From Acidobacteriota bacterium (lineage in GTDB: Bacteria; Acidobacteriota; Vicinamibacteria; Vicinamibacterales; JAKQTR01): DNA of 64,000 nt. The stretch spans positions 1-64,000 of the forward strand of contig JAKQTR010000006.1 of NCBI GenBank assembly GCA_029562975.1, in the 5' to 3' direction. The stretch's first letter is position 1; each line of letters opens with the position of its first letter. This document shows, in pieces, positions 7,793 to 16,841 of this stretch. The position numbers and the translations under genes are program-made. Under the pieces are notes generated by a model that was not told where the DNA came from, did not search any database, and saw only the letters and a list, made by a program, of their open reading frames with translations.

Positions 7793-8227
7793 CATCGACG
7801 GCGACGGCGCCATTCCCGCAGGAAGGGCGAACAACCGCCTGACGTGCTCCGGCAGCCGCCTGGGCCGGCCTCCCAGGTCCGTCGAGGCGTGGGTCGTGTG
7901 GCCCTCGGCCAGCACCGCGCCGTCCTCCTGCCGGACGACTTGGTAATCGAAGCGGACGCGCGCGGGCGAGAGGAGCACGCCTCGCGCGCGGATCTCGAGC
8001 TCATCGTCGTAGCGTGCCGGGATGCGGTAGCGGCAGGACGCCTCGATGACGGGCAGCATCACGCCATCGCGCTCCTCGAGGGCCCGGTACGACCAGCCCA
8101 GATCCCGCAGCCACTCGCACCGGCCGACCTCGAACCAGGCCAGGTAGTTGGCGTGGTAGGCGATGCGCATCTGATCCGTCTCGGCGTAGCGCACGCGAAT
8201 GGGCGTCACCGAGGTGCGCCCGCTCAC
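7790..8227 (-). CDS. Acyl-CoA thioesterase, YbgC/4-hydroxybenzoyl-CoA thioesterase family
   Basis: Single hot-dog-fold protein of 145 residues. The N-terminal signature RYAETDQMRIAYHANYL corresponds to the family's (Y/R)xxD(T)D...(Y)HxxY(L) active-site helix, with Asp18 as the catalytic acid. ARVRFDYQVVRQEDG and the final strands also fit. In Proteobacteria YbgC sits with tol-pal and hydrolyses short acyl-CoA or acts with phospholipid enzymes. Here it overlaps rpe by 4 bp and precedes bamD, so it is translationally coupled to the operon. The substrate is unknown. Confidence 0.85.
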   Translation of the reverse strand: MSGRTSVTPIRVRYAETDQMRIAYHANYLAWFEVGRCEWLRDLGWSYRALEERDGVMLPVIEASCRYRIPARYDDELEIRARGVLLSPARVRFDYQVVRQEDGAVLAEGHTTHASTDLGGRPRRLPEHVRRLFALPAGMAPSPSM

Positions 8228-8922
8228 CGCGGCCCCCGGGGCGACGCCAGACGCTCCTGCGCGGCCGCCACGGCCGCCGCCCGCAGGCGCCTCGCGGCGG
8301 CCTCGGCATCGTCGGACCGGAAGACCGCCGTCCCCGCCACCAGCCAGTCCGCGCCCGCGGCGACCACGCGGGAAACCGTGCGGTCGTCAATGCCGCCGTC
8401 GACCTCGATGGCAGCGGCATTCCCGGCCTCGTCGAGCAAGGACCGCATCGCCTGGATCTTCGACAGGCTGCGCGGGATGAAGGTCTGGCCGCCGAAGCCC
8501 GGGTTCACCGTCATCAGCAGGACGAAGTCGACGTCCCCCGCCACCTCTTCGAGCGAACCCACGGGCGTCGAGGGATTCAAGACGGCACCGGCCTTGAGGC
8601 CCAGGCCCTTGATGAACGCCAGCGTGCGGTGCAGGTGCGGCAGCGCCTCGACGTGCACCGAGATCAGCGAGGCCCCGGCCTCGGCAAACGCGGGAATGTG
8701 CCGGTCGGGGTCCTCAATCATGAGATGCACGTCCAGCGGCAGCGACGTGACCCGTCGCAGCGCCCGGACAACGAGGGGGCCTACCGAGATGTTGGGCACG
8801 AAGCGTCCGTCCATCACATCGACGTGGATCATGTCGGCGCCGCCGCGCTCGGCGGCGGCGACGGAGGCGCCGAGGGCCGCAAAGTCCGCGGCGAGGATCG
8901 ACGGGGCGAGGCGCACGCTCAT
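8224..8922 (-). CDS. rpe: Ribulose-phosphate 3-epimerase
   Basis: Interconverts ribulose-5-phosphate and xylulose-5-phosphate in the pentose phosphate pathway. A 232-residue TIM barrel with the family landmarks LAPSILAADF, MIHVDVMDGRFVPN (catalytic Asp, metal His), LDVHLMIEDP, VNPGFGGQTFI and IEVDGGID. The frame remains open upstream inside the PASTA gene; the ATG at 8922 gives the canonical N-terminus. It overlaps both neighbours by 4 bp, so the three genes are tightly coupled. Confidence 0.95.
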   Translation of the reverse strand: MSVRLAPSILAADFAALGASVAAAERGGADMIHVDVMDGRFVPNISVGPLVVRALRRVTSLPLDVHLMIEDPDRHIPAFAEAGASLISVHVEALPHLHRTLAFIKGLGLKAGAVLNPSTPVGSLEEVAGDVDFVLLMTVNPGFGGQTFIPRSLSKIQAMRSLLDEAGNAAAIEVDGGIDDRTVSRVVAAGADWLVAGTAVFRSDDAEAAARRLRAAAVAAAQERLASPRGPR

Positions 8923-9641
8923 CGGCTCACCTCCAGCGAGATCGGCTGGTCCGGGGCCGCCTGGAACCCGGCGGACGGCGATTGCCGAAGGACGATGCCC
9001 GGCGGCGTACCGGGATAGGGCTGCTGCGAGACGACGCTCACGCGGAGGCCGTGGCTGCGGAGGACGGCCACAGCCGCGTCGGCCGACGTGCCGATGAGAT
9101 CGGGCATGACGAACCCCGCCGCCCGCTCGCCGCGGTTCACGAGGATACCGACGCGCGTATGGCGGCTGCCCGGGGCCGGGTCCTGCGCCACGACGGTCCC
9201 GGGCGGAAGATCGGACGATCGGATCTCCGCCACAGAGGAGATCTCGAACCCCTCCTGCAGCACCCGGGCTTGCGCCGTCCGCTCGGACTCGCCGACGAGC
9301 GCGGGCACGATGGAGGCGCGGGAGCCGGCGCTCAGCCACACGCGCACGCTGCGCCCCCGTCGCACGACGGCTCCGGCGGCCGGATCCTGCGACGCGATGC
9401 GTCCGGCCGCGACGGTCGGGCTGAAGGGCCGGCTGTCGTCCACCTTGATCGTCAGACCCGCCTCGTCCATGGCCCGGCCCGCCTCGATGAACTCGAGCCC
9501 CACCAGCGCCGGAACGGCCACTTCCCGGGCGCGCAGGGCGACCCGCATGGCGCCTGCGGCAAACAGCGCATACGTGGCCAGCAGGCCGGCCGCGATGAGG
9601 ACGGTGCGCCCGAACGAGCGTGCGCGCGCGCTGCGAGACAT
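8919..9641 (-). CDS. Membrane-anchored protein with three PASTA domains, no kinase
   Basis: 240 residues: a short Arg-rich cytosolic tail, one transmembrane helix (about 12-32), then three PASTA modules (about 38-105, 106-170 and 175-240) in the periplasm. Each module has the VPxLxGxxxxxA pattern and a Q-x-P-x-x-G element (SQDPAAG, AQDPAPG, RQSPSAG). PASTA domains bind muropeptides or beta-lactams in PrkC-type kinases and PBP2x. No kinase or transpeptidase domain is present. It lies between rsmB and rpe, where Firmicutes carry the prpC-prkC-rsgA block. A cell-wall sensing or scaffolding role is inferred. Confidence 0.88.
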   Translation of the reverse strand: MSRSARARSFGRTVLIAAGLLATYALFAAGAMRVALRAREVAVPALVGLEFIEAGRAMDEAGLTIKVDDSRPFSPTVAAGRIASQDPAAGAVVRRGRSVRVWLSAGSRASIVPALVGESERTAQARVLQEGFEISSVAEIRSSDLPPGTVVAQDPAPGSRHTRVGILVNRGERAAGFVMPDLIGTSADAAVAVLRSHGLRVSVVSQQPYPGTPPGIVLRQSPSAGFQAAPDQPISLEVSR

Positions 9642-9694
9642 CGCTGGCGGCACTGTACTACACGAGCGGCGCGCCCCACCACCGGTCAGGACCG

Positions 9695-11038
9695 CTAGAC
9701 CCGCCGCAGCTGGGCGGCGAAGAACGCTTCGAGGCCGTGCTGATGCGGCGTCGTGCGGAGGCAGCCGCGATCGTCGAGGCAGGCGGCCACGCCCGGGTCG
9801 ACGCGGCGGGGCCCCAGCCTCGGGTCCTCGAGGAGGAATCCCGGCGCGGACGCGAGAAACGCCTCGACGACCGACTCGTTCTCCTCGGGTTCGCTCGAGC
9901 ACGCGGCGTAGACGAGGCGGCCGCCGGGGCGCACCGTGCGCGCGGCCTCGGCCAGCATGAGGAGCTGGCGTCCGGCAAGGTCCAGGAGGTCCGCCTCGGT
10001 GCGGCGCCATCGGACGTCGGGATCGCGGCGGATCGTCCCCAGGCTCGAACACGGCGCATCCACGACCACGCGATCGAACACGGCCGCATAGGGGAGCCCG
10101 CGGAGCGCGTCGTGCCGCACGACGCCTACGCCCGCGGCGCGCGCGGCCGCAAGGGTCCCGAGGAGGAGACGGACGCGCCGGGGCCGGACATCGCCCGCGA
10201 CCAGAAACCCGCGGCCGCCGAGGGCGGCGGCGAACTGGATCGTTTTCCCGCCCGGCGCCGCGCACACGTCGAGGACACGCTCGCCCGGCTCCGGCGCCGC
10301 GAACGCGCCGACGAGCTGGGACGCCTCATCCTGGGCGAGGAACAGCCCGGACCGCGCCAGAGGGCCGGCGAGCGGTTGTCCGGACTCCACAATCAGGCCG
10401 TCCGCCGCGAAGCGGCAGGCGCGCGCGCCCACACCGGAGGCGCGCAGCGCCGAGATCGCCTCGTCGCGGGAGGCGGAAGGGGCGACGACCCTCAGCGTGA
10501 GCGGCGCGGGCGCATTGTTGAACCTCACCCACTCCAGCGCCGTTCCGAACCCGTAGCGCGCCATCCATCGCGCCGCCAGCCATCGGGGATGGGACCAGGT
10601 CACGCTCAGGTGGCCGAGCGGATCCGACGGCCCGGGCATCGGGAGTCGCGAGCGCTCACGGCTGAGACGCCTCAGGATCGCGTTCACGGCGGCTGCCGCG
10701 CGGGGGTGCCCGGCCTCCCGGCACAGATCGACCGCGTCGTCGACGGCGGCGGAGGCGGGGATGCGGTCGAGGTGCAGGAGCTGGAACGCGCCCGAACGAA
10801 GGACGTCGAGGACGGCGGCATCGAACCGATCGACGCTGCGGCCGCCGGCGTGCGCGATCGCGTGGTCGAGCGCGGCCCTCCACCGGGTCGTGCCGAGCGC
10901 GATCTCGGACGCCAGCGCGCGATCACGGAGGTCGTTCAGGGGCTTCCGCTCGGCGTCGATGGCCGCGGCCAGATCAGAGCGCCCCTCGCGCACACGCGCG
11001 AGGGCGCGAAGCGCCGCGCGGCGCGCAGGAGCCGGCAC
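9695..11038 (-). CDS. rsmB: 16S rRNA cytosine(967)-C5-methyltransferase
   Basis: SAM-dependent m5C methylase of 16S rRNA. 447 residues: an N-terminal NusB-like helical domain (about 1-140) and a C-terminal Rossmann methyltransferase with the SAM motif LDVCAAPGGKT, the catalytic DAPCSSLGTIRR (motif IV Cys) and YAACSSEPEENE (motif VI Cys). The GTG start at 11038 lies 5 bp past the fmt stop, which fits coupled translation. The order def-fmt-rsmB is widely conserved in bacteria. Confidence 0.93.
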   Translation of the reverse strand: MPAPARRAALRALARVREGRSDLAAAIDAERKPLNDLRDRALASEIALGTTRWRAALDHAIAHAGGRSVDRFDAAVLDVLRSGAFQLLHLDRIPASAAVDDAVDLCREAGHPRAAAAVNAILRRLSRERSRLPMPGPSDPLGHLSVTWSHPRWLAARWMARYGFGTALEWVRFNNAPAPLTLRVVAPSASRDEAISALRASGVGARACRFAADGLIVESGQPLAGPLARSGLFLAQDEASQLVGAFAAPEPGERVLDVCAAPGGKTIQFAAALGGRGFLVAGDVRPRRVRLLLGTLAAARAAGVGVVRHDALRGLPYAAVFDRVVVDAPCSSLGTIRRDPDVRWRRTEADLLDLAGRQLLMLAEAARTVRPGGRLVYAACSSEPEENESVVEAFLASAPGFLLEDPRLGPRRVDPGVAACLDDRGCLRTTPHQHGLEAFFAAQLRRV

Positions 11039-11043
11039 GGGCG

Positions 11044-12042
11044 TCAGCAGCCTCCGTCCAGGCCGGACGAGCCGGGCGGGGACGGCGTGTCGAAGCGCGA
11101 GCCCGGCGTCACGGCGTAGCCGGACGCAAAGTCGCGCGCGGCCATGGCCCGGCGCCCTTCCGGCCGCACCAGCAGGATGTCGAGCTGGCCCGACCCGCAC
11201 TGCACGCGCAACGCGTCGCCTGCCATCGAGACGACGTGCCCGGGAGACAGCGTGGAGGAGGGCGCATCCTGGACCCGCCGCGTTCGGATGACGATCACGC
11301 GCTTGCCTCTCAGCCAGGTCCACGCCAGCGGCCAGGGGTGAAGGCCCCGGACCTGGTCGTGGATCCGCCCGGCGCCGGCCGTCCAATCGATGACGCCCTC
11401 TTCCTTGCGCAGGCGCGCTGCGCAGGTGGCAGCCGATTCGTCCTGAGGCGTCGCGACGGCGCCGGTTGACGCCAGGGCCTCGATCACGCCGAGCAGGAGC
11501 CTGGCCCCAAGCCCAGCCAGGCTTCGCTCCAGCTCCTCGCTCGTCTCGTCCGGCCCGATGGGGATGGCCGCGGCCGAAAAGACCGGGCCCGCGTCCAGCT
11601 CCTCCACGACGCGCATGATGCTGACGCCGGTCTCCGCGTCGCCCGCCATGACGGCCCGATGGATCGGCGCGGCGCCGCGGTACCGGGGCAGCAGGGATGC
11701 GTGGACGTTGACCAGCCCGAGCGGCGGCAGGTCGAGCACTGCGGCCGGCAGGATCTTTCCGTACGCCGCCACCACGCCCACGTCGGCCTGCAGCCCGCGC
11801 AGGTGCTCCAGGAACGCCGGGTCCTTCAGCCGCTCGGGCTGGAGCACCGGCACGCCGGCCGCAGCAGCCACACGCTTGACTGGACTGTCGCTGACGCGCT
11901 GGCCCCGGCCTCGAGGGCGATCCGGCTGCGTGACGGCGCCAACCACGGCGTGGCGCGAGGCGAGCAGCGCCTCGAGCGACGGCACGGCGAATTCCGGTGT
12001 GCCGAAGAACACGGCGCGAAGGGAGCGGGACGCCACTACCAC
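11044..12042 (-). CDS. fmt: Methionyl-tRNA formyltransferase
   Basis: Formylates initiator Met-tRNA using 10-formyl-THF. 332 residues: the N-terminal catalytic domain begins AVFFGTPEFAVPSLEAL and contains the SLLPRYRGAAPI motif (with NVHASLLP) that binds the folate. The C-terminal OB-like tRNA-binding domain includes IHDQVRGLHPWPLAW. Its start overlaps the end of def by 7 bp. A Gly/Ser/Pro-rich tail ends the protein. Confidence 0.95.
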   Translation of the reverse strand: MVVASRSLRAVFFGTPEFAVPSLEALLASRHAVVGAVTQPDRPRGRGQRVSDSPVKRVAAAAGVPVLQPERLKDPAFLEHLRGLQADVGVVAAYGKILPAAVLDLPPLGLVNVHASLLPRYRGAAPIHRAVMAGDAETGVSIMRVVEELDAGPVFSAAAIPIGPDETSEELERSLAGLGARLLLGVIEALASTGAVATPQDESAATCAARLRKEEGVIDWTAGAGRIHDQVRGLHPWPLAWTWLRGKRVIVIRTRRVQDAPSSTLSPGHVVSMAGDALRVQCGSGQLDILLVRPEGRRAMAARDFASGYAVTPGSRFDTPSPPGSSGLDGGC

Positions 12043-12545
12043 TTCCCCGACCGGCTCAACTTCCGGATGCGGCGGACGATCAGGTCGCGCTGAATGCCAT
12101 GGAGCCGATCGACGAACACGCGTCCCTCGAGGTGATCCATCTCGTGCTGAAAGGCCCGCGCCAGCAGGCCCCTGCCCTCAACGATCCGCTCCCGGCCTTC
12201 GAGATCCAGGCCCTTGACAACCGCGCGGGCGGGCCGGCCCACCGTGGCAGCGAAGCCCGGAACCGACAGGCAGCCCTCCTCTTCGAGCTGCAGCCCCTCC
12301 CGCTCCACGAACTCGGGATTGATGAACGTCATCAACCCGTCCTTCGAGCGGCCTGCCGAGACGTCCACGACGAACACCCGGAGGGGCACCCCGACTTGGG
12401 GAGCAGCAAGGCCGACGCCTGGCGCGGCGTACATCGTCTCGACCATGTCCCGGACGAGGTCGCCGATCTCTCCCGTGACGGTCGTGATGGGTTCGGCCGC
12501 AAGATGCAGGACGTGCTCGCCGTATTTCACGATCGGGCGAATCAT
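12036..12545 (-). CDS. def: Peptide deformylase
   Basis: Removes the N-formyl group from nascent proteins. The 169-residue product has all three motifs: GVGLAAPQ (motif 1), EEGCLSVPG (motif 2, metal Cys) and HEMDHLEG (motif 3, HExxH). The spacing is type I. The start MIRPIVKYG at 12545 is typical. It heads the operon def-fmt-rsmB-PASTA-rpe-thioesterase-bamD. A TAGAAT box at 12668-12673 on the minus strand could serve as its -10, giving a leader of about 115 nt. Confidence 0.95.
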   Translation of the reverse strand: MIRPIVKYGEHVLHLAAEPITTVTGEIGDLVRDMVETMYAAPGVGLAAPQVGVPLRVFVVDVSAGRSKDGLMTFINPEFVEREGLQLEEEGCLSVPGFAATVGRPARAVVKGLDLEGRERIVEGRGLLARAFQHEMDHLEGRVFVDRLHGIQRDLIVRRIRKLSRSGKW

Positions 12546-12958
12546 GGAACGCCGGCCCTTCCGTGGGGGTCCCACGCCGCGCGGGTGCCGCCGCCGGTTC
12601 CTTCGGCGCCGGCACCGCCCCGGGAGCCGTGCCGCCGCTTTGTCAGAAAGCGCAGCGGCGCGAAGCCATTCTATACGAAGTTTCTGCACTCCCTCCGCGA
12701 GACGGCGCCGGAAGCCGCGGCGTTCACGGGCGCTTTCCCGTGCGGCGCGGCGGAGTCCTTCTTGCACGGTCCGGGCCGGACGCCCGGACCCGGGCGGAGG
12801 CGAGTGTGGCGCCGCAATCGGAATGCGCTCCCGGACGGCGGGCGGACATCGAACAGGACTCGTGGGGCCGACGTCGGCCCTTCGCTGATCCTCGATCCGG
12901 GTCCGCCTGCGTGCGAGAACGACCGGAGGCCGGAGAGCACGTCGGCCCAACGGTTCCA
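12546..12958. other. Intergenic region between def and the sigma-54 activator gene
   Basis: 413 bp between divergent genes. The only clear element is the minus-strand TAGAAT (12668-12673, overlapping TATAGA) that may drive def. The sigma-54 activator frame stays open upstream to 12563, but the extra sequence is low-complexity and has no recognisable domain. I see no RNA gene, and no GG-N10-GC sigma-54 promoter could be assigned with confidence. Confidence 0.4.
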
Positions 12959-15364
12959 ATGGCGGCCGACTGGGCCGCGGCCGCGCTTGCGCGGGCCGGC
13001 GAACTCGCGGGGCGCGGACGGCACGCCGCTGCCGAGCGGGTGCTGAAGGCGGCGTCCGGGTCGCTGGCGCGGCGGGGGCTCGGCGCCGAAGCGGCGCGCC
13101 TCCAACTCGCCATCGGCCGCATCCGGCTGACGCGAGGACGGCGGCGAGAGGCCTGCGCCGCGTTCGAAGCCGGCCGCCGGCTCTTCGACGAGGCCGGCCG
13201 GCGAGAGGACGCCGTCCGGGCGGTGCTCCACCGCGGCGCCGCCCTCGTAGACGACGGGGATCTGGCGAATGCGGAGGCGCTCCTCCGGGCGGCCGGCACC
13301 GAGGCCAGGGCGCGCGGGTTGGACGGACTGGCGCGGGCTGCCGGCCTGCTGCTCGCGAAGTGCCTGTACTGGGCTGGGCGACTCGCGGCTGCACGCGACT
13401 CCAGCAGCGCCTTGCAGCCGGACGCCTGCGCGCGAGCGCGCGCTCCGGAAGCGGTCGCGGAACGTGACGACGAGTCGGCCGGCGCGAGCGCGAGCGGGAG
13501 CGTCGCGGCGCTGCCGGCGGGCCTGCCGGCGGGTGTCTCCGTCATCGCGGCGGAAATCGGCGTGCGCGCTGCACTCGACGCTGGCGACACCGCCCGGGCA
13601 GCAAGAACGCTGGCGGCAGCCGGCGATTGGAGGGACGCCGAAGAGCCCGGAGAGGCGGCTACCTTGTGCGGGCTCGCCGTCCTCGTGCGAGGCGCGCTTG
13701 GCGATGTGCCGACGGCGCAGCGGGAGTTCCGCGAGGGCCTCGCGCGGCTGCGCGCGTTGCACGCTCCGGCCTCCGCGATCGAGTTGCGCGCGACCCATAT
13801 CGAGGCGCTCATCGACGCCGGCAGCCGGGCTGGTGCGCTGTCGCACCTCCGGCGCGTCTCGGGACGACCGTCTCCTCTCGCCACGGGGCTCGTTCGCGCG
13901 CGCCTGGAGGATCTGGCGGCGCGGCTCTCCCGGATGCCGGACGAGCCTGTTTGCCGAACTCCGCACGTGGAATGCGAGGCTGTCGTACGCATCCTCCGGC
14001 AGTGCCAGGATGCCGACGACGACCGCGGAGCCGTCGCGGGCGTCTGCCGCACCGTGCGCGCGGCGCTTGACGCCGCGTCGGTCAGCGCGCTCTATCTGAA
14101 CGGGAACTCGCCGGCGATCGTCGCGAATGCCGGCGGCAGGCCGTGCCGGCCGGCGTTCGCCGTCCGCGCGGCGACCGCGCCTACGGCCATCGGGCCCGAC
14201 GCCGACGCGTCGGGATGGGAAGCAGCTGCGCCCATTCAGCACGGCGGCCGGCCGCTCGGGGCGCTTGCCGCGCGCTGGGCGCCGGAGGGCGCGCCCGATC
14301 CGGCCCGGACTCGAGGCGTGCTGGCGGCCGCTGCGGCCGCGATTGCGCCGGCCTTTGCGGCGATCGCGGCGAGCGGGGTGCGGGCGGTTCAGGCCGGCTC
14401 GGACGCCGACGAACTGGCGGGTGCCAGCGAGACGATGGCCGCGCTGCGCGCGCGCATTGCGCGCGCGGCCGCCGCGCCGTTTCCGGTCCTCATCCAGGGC
14501 GAGAGCGGGACCGGCAAGGAACTCATCGCCAAGGCGATTCACGCCGGATCGGCTCGGCGGCAAGGGAGGTACTGCGCCGTCAATTGCGCCGCGCTCAGCG
14601 ACGACCTCTTCGAGAGCGAGCTGTTCGGGCACGTTCGGGGCGCCTTCACCGGAGCCAGTTCCGACCGGCAGGGCCTGTTCGAGGAAGCGGACGGCGGGAC
14701 CCTCTTCCTCGACGAGATCGCCGAACTCTCGCCCCGCGCGCAGGCGAAGCTGCTGCGCGCGATTCAGGAGGGCGAGATCCGGAGAATCGGGGAGAACCGC
14801 GCCCGGCGCGTGGACGCACGCATCGTGTCGGCGTCCAATCGCTCTCTCGCCGACGAGGCGCGGGAAGGTCGATTCCGCACCGACCTCCTGTTCCGCCTGG
14901 ATGTCATCCGCATCTCGGTGCCCCCGCTGCGCGAGCGGCGGGAGGACATCGTCCCTCTTGCACGCCGCTTCTGGCGGGAGGCGACGGGGCGCGTCGGCGT
15001 GCGTGCCGAGCTGACGCACGCTGCGCTTGCTGCGCTCGCGCGCTACGACTGGCCCGGGAACGTGAGAGAACTGCAGAACACCCTGGCCGCCCTCGCCGTC
15101 CATGCGCCCCCGCGCGGAAGAGTCGGGCCGGCGAGCCTGCCGCAGGCCGTCAGCGAGGCGGCCGCCGGTCTCCCGGACACGGCCGTGACCCTGGCGGTCG
15201 CGCGCCGGAGGTTCGAGGAAGGCTACGTCCGTACGGCGCTCGCGCGCGTGGGCGGATGCAGGAGCGAGGCGGCAGCGGCGCTCGGCTTGACGCGTCAGGG
15301 CCTCGCGAAACTGATGGGGCGGCTGGGGATCGACGCCGGGGCAGGAGAAGACGCCGCCTACTGA
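12959..15364 (+). CDS. Sigma-54-dependent transcriptional activator with N-terminal TPR-like and GAF-like sensor
   Basis: 801 residues in three parts. Residues 1-330 are Ala/Arg-rich alpha-helical repeats of TPR type. Residues 340-470 look GAF-like ([24 protein letters not shown]). Residues 480-720 are an AAA+ sigma-54 activator with Walker A GESGTGKE (514-521), the sigma-54 loop GAFTGA (561-566), Walker B TLFLDEI and the arginine-finger region LFRLDVI. A C-terminal Fis-type helix-turn-helix follows ([15 protein letters not shown]). There is no receiver domain, so the input is a ligand or protein partner sensed by the repeats, not phosphorylation. The start ATG at 12959 is the first after the unmatched N-terminal stretch. 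It overlaps the convergent TPR gene by 7 bp. Target promoters are unknown. Confidence 0.88.
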   Translation: MAADWAAAALARAGELAGRGRHAAAERVLKAASGSLARRGLGAEAARLQLAIGRIRLTRGRRREACAAFEAGRRLFDEAGRREDAVRAVLHRGAALVDDGDLANAEALLRAAGTEARARGLDGLARAAGLLLAKCLYWAGRLAAARDSSSALQPDACARARAPEAVAERDDESAGASASGSVAALPAGLPAGVSVIAAEIGVRAALDAGDTARAARTLAAAGDWRDAEEPGEAATLCGLAVLVRGALGDVPTAQREFREGLARLRALHAPASAIELRATHIEALIDAGSRAGALSHLRRVSGRPSPLATGLVRARLEDLAARLSRMPDEPVCRTPHVECEAVVRILRQCQDADDDRGAVAGVCRTVRAALDAASVSALYLNGNSPAIVANAGGRPCRPAFAVRAATAPTAIGPDADASGWEAAAPIQHGGRPLGALAARWAPEGAPDPARTRGVLAAAAAAIAPAFAAIAASGVRAVQAGSDADELAGASETMAALRARIARAAAAPFPVLIQGESGTGKELIAKAIHAGSARRQGRYCAVNCAALSDDLFESELFGHVRGAFTGASSDRQGLFEEADGGTLFLDEIAELSPRAQAKLLRAIQEGEIRRIGENRARRVDARIVSASNRSLADEAREGRFRTDLLFRLDVIRISVPPLRERREDIVPLARRFWREATGRVGVRAELTHAALAALARYDWPGNVRELQNTLAALAVHAPPRGRVGPASLPQAVSEAAAGLPDTAVTLAVARRRFEEGYVRTALARVGGCRSEAAAALGLTRQGLAKLMGRLGIDAGAGEDAAY

Positions 15365-16737
15365 GCGCGTGCGCGCAGGCCCAGCAGCGCGGGGTGGCGC
15401 GGGTCCAGGGCGAGCCCGCGCCCAATTGTCTTCCTGGCGGCGTCGATGTCGCCGATCGCGAGTTCGGCGCCGGCCAGTCGCGCCAGCAACGCGGGAGACC
15501 CCGACGGGCCCGCCGCAATCCTCCAGGCTGACACGGCGGCAGCCGTGTCTCCGAGCCGATGAGCGAGGTCGCCCACGCGCTCGTACACGGCCGGGAGGTT
15601 CGGATCGGACTCGGGCGAGATGGCGGCCCACCGCTCGAGCGCCATGCGCACGATGGCGTAATGGCGCATGCGCTCGGCCGCGTCGGCCAGCCAGATCAGC
15701 GTGTCGGGCGATACCGGCAGCCGGTCGGCCGCCGCCCGCAGCGCCGCTTCGCCGCGCACGAGGTCCTCGGAGAGCACAAGCGCCTGGCCGTAGCGGGCCA
15801 GGTCATCTCCCGACGCCGTCGCGCCCCGGGTGACGGGTTCGAGGGCCTCGATGGCTTTGCGCAGCCCGACGCGATCGCGAGTGCGCGCAGCGGCCTCGAA
15901 CCAGACACGCCCGAGCGCGGAAAAGACCACCGCATGATCGGGAAAGCGCTGCGCTGCCTGACCCAAGAGGCCGACGGCCTGATCCTGCCTGCCCGCGCGC
16001 GCCAGGGCAAGCGCGAGCGCGGCCTGCCGCTCGGGCCGGTCGGGCTCGAGCGCCGCGATGGCCTCCAGCTGCGCGGCGGCATCGTCGAGCCGGCCCTTCT
16101 CGGCATACACGCCCGCCAGTTCCTCGCGAGCGGCAAGGAGCGCGGGCGATCCCGCGATTGCCTGCTCGAAGGCGGCGATAGCTCCGTCGGCGTCCCTGGT
16201 GTGCTTCAGGCACAGCCCCAGCAGGTAATGGGACTCCGACACGCGCGGAGCAAGCGCCGCAGCGCGGCGGAGCGGTTCGACTGCTCCCGCCGCGTCCCCC
16301 GCGCGGAAAAGGGCCAGGCCGAGCTTGTACTGCACCCGGGCGTCGGCGTCGTCGATGGCGGCGCACTTGCGGTAGGCGTCCACGGCCTGCGGGAGCCGCC
16401 CGAGATCGCAGCTCAAGTCCCCGAGCAACTCGGCGGGCCGCACCGCCGAGGGGTCGATCCTGGCCGCCGCCCTCAAGTCCCGAAGCGCCGCCTCGGACTC
16501 GCCGCGCCTGCGGTAGGCCTCCCCGCGCCGCAGGTGGGCGATCATCGACCGTTCCTTGAGGGCAATGGCGCCGCTGAAGGCCTCGATGGCCTCGAACGGC
16601 CGGTCGCTCTCCAGCGCGCTGTTACCGGCCGCTACGAGCTCGCGGTACCGGATGTCCCGCTGCATGGCGAGCCCCGCGACGATGAGCCCGGCGGCCAGCG
16701 CCGTGAGCGCCAACGCCAGGGCGAGCGTGCGCTTCAT
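15358..16737 (-). CDS. Exported or membrane-anchored TPR-repeat protein
   Basis: 459 residues: one N-terminal hydrophobic segment (about 5-24, uncleaved anchor or signal), then about ten TPR-like helical pairs with the usual Gly, Ala and Pro spacing (for example LLGDLSCDLGRLPQAVDAYRK, VQYKLGLALFRAGDAAGAVE, ELAGVYAEKGRLDDAAAQLE). TPRs mediate protein contacts, and no enzyme domain is seen. The bulk is predicted to be periplasmic. It is convergent with the TPR-containing sigma-54 activator, but a functional link is only suggested by proximity. The start is ATG 16737, 9 bp after a candidate -10 box. Confidence 0.85.
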   Translation of the reverse strand: MKRTLALALALTALAAGLIVAGLAMQRDIRYRELVAAGNSALESDRPFEAIEAFSGAIALKERSMIAHLRRGEAYRRRGESEAALRDLRAAARIDPSAVRPAELLGDLSCDLGRLPQAVDAYRKCAAIDDADARVQYKLGLALFRAGDAAGAVEPLRRAAALAPRVSESHYLLGLCLKHTRDADGAIAAFEQAIAGSPALLAAREELAGVYAEKGRLDDAAAQLEAIAALEPDRPERQAALALALARAGRQDQAVGLLGQAAQRFPDHAVVFSALGRVWFEAAARTRDRVGLRKAIEALEPVTRGATASGDDLARYGQALVLSEDLVRGEAALRAAADRLPVSPDTLIWLADAAERMRHYAIVRMALERWAAISPESDPNLPAVYERVGDLAHRLGDTAAAVSAWRIAAGPSGSPALLARLAGAELAIGDIDAARKTIGRGLALDPRHPALLGLRARAQ

Positions 16738-16746
16738 CCCGGTTCT

Positions 16747-16752
16747 ATCGTA
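16747..16752 (-). promoter_or_regulatory. -10 box of the TPR gene
   Basis: TACGAT on the minus strand, 9 bp before the ATG at 16737, predicts a very short 5' leader. GATAGA, overlapping it, is an alternative. Confidence 0.35.
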
Positions 16753-16841
16753 GCAGCAGAAGGAACCTTTGCCGCATCTCCGTGTCTAATCCAGAGAGGG
16801 CGTTCGCGCGCATGCGTACTGCTATAGTTGGAGGCGGAACG

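Noticed and set aside
12671-15631. Minus-strand open frame of 986 codons opposite the sigma-54 activator
   Set aside because: Low-complexity Arg/Gly/Pro-rich antisense shadow; the plus-strand frame has complete AAA+ motifs.
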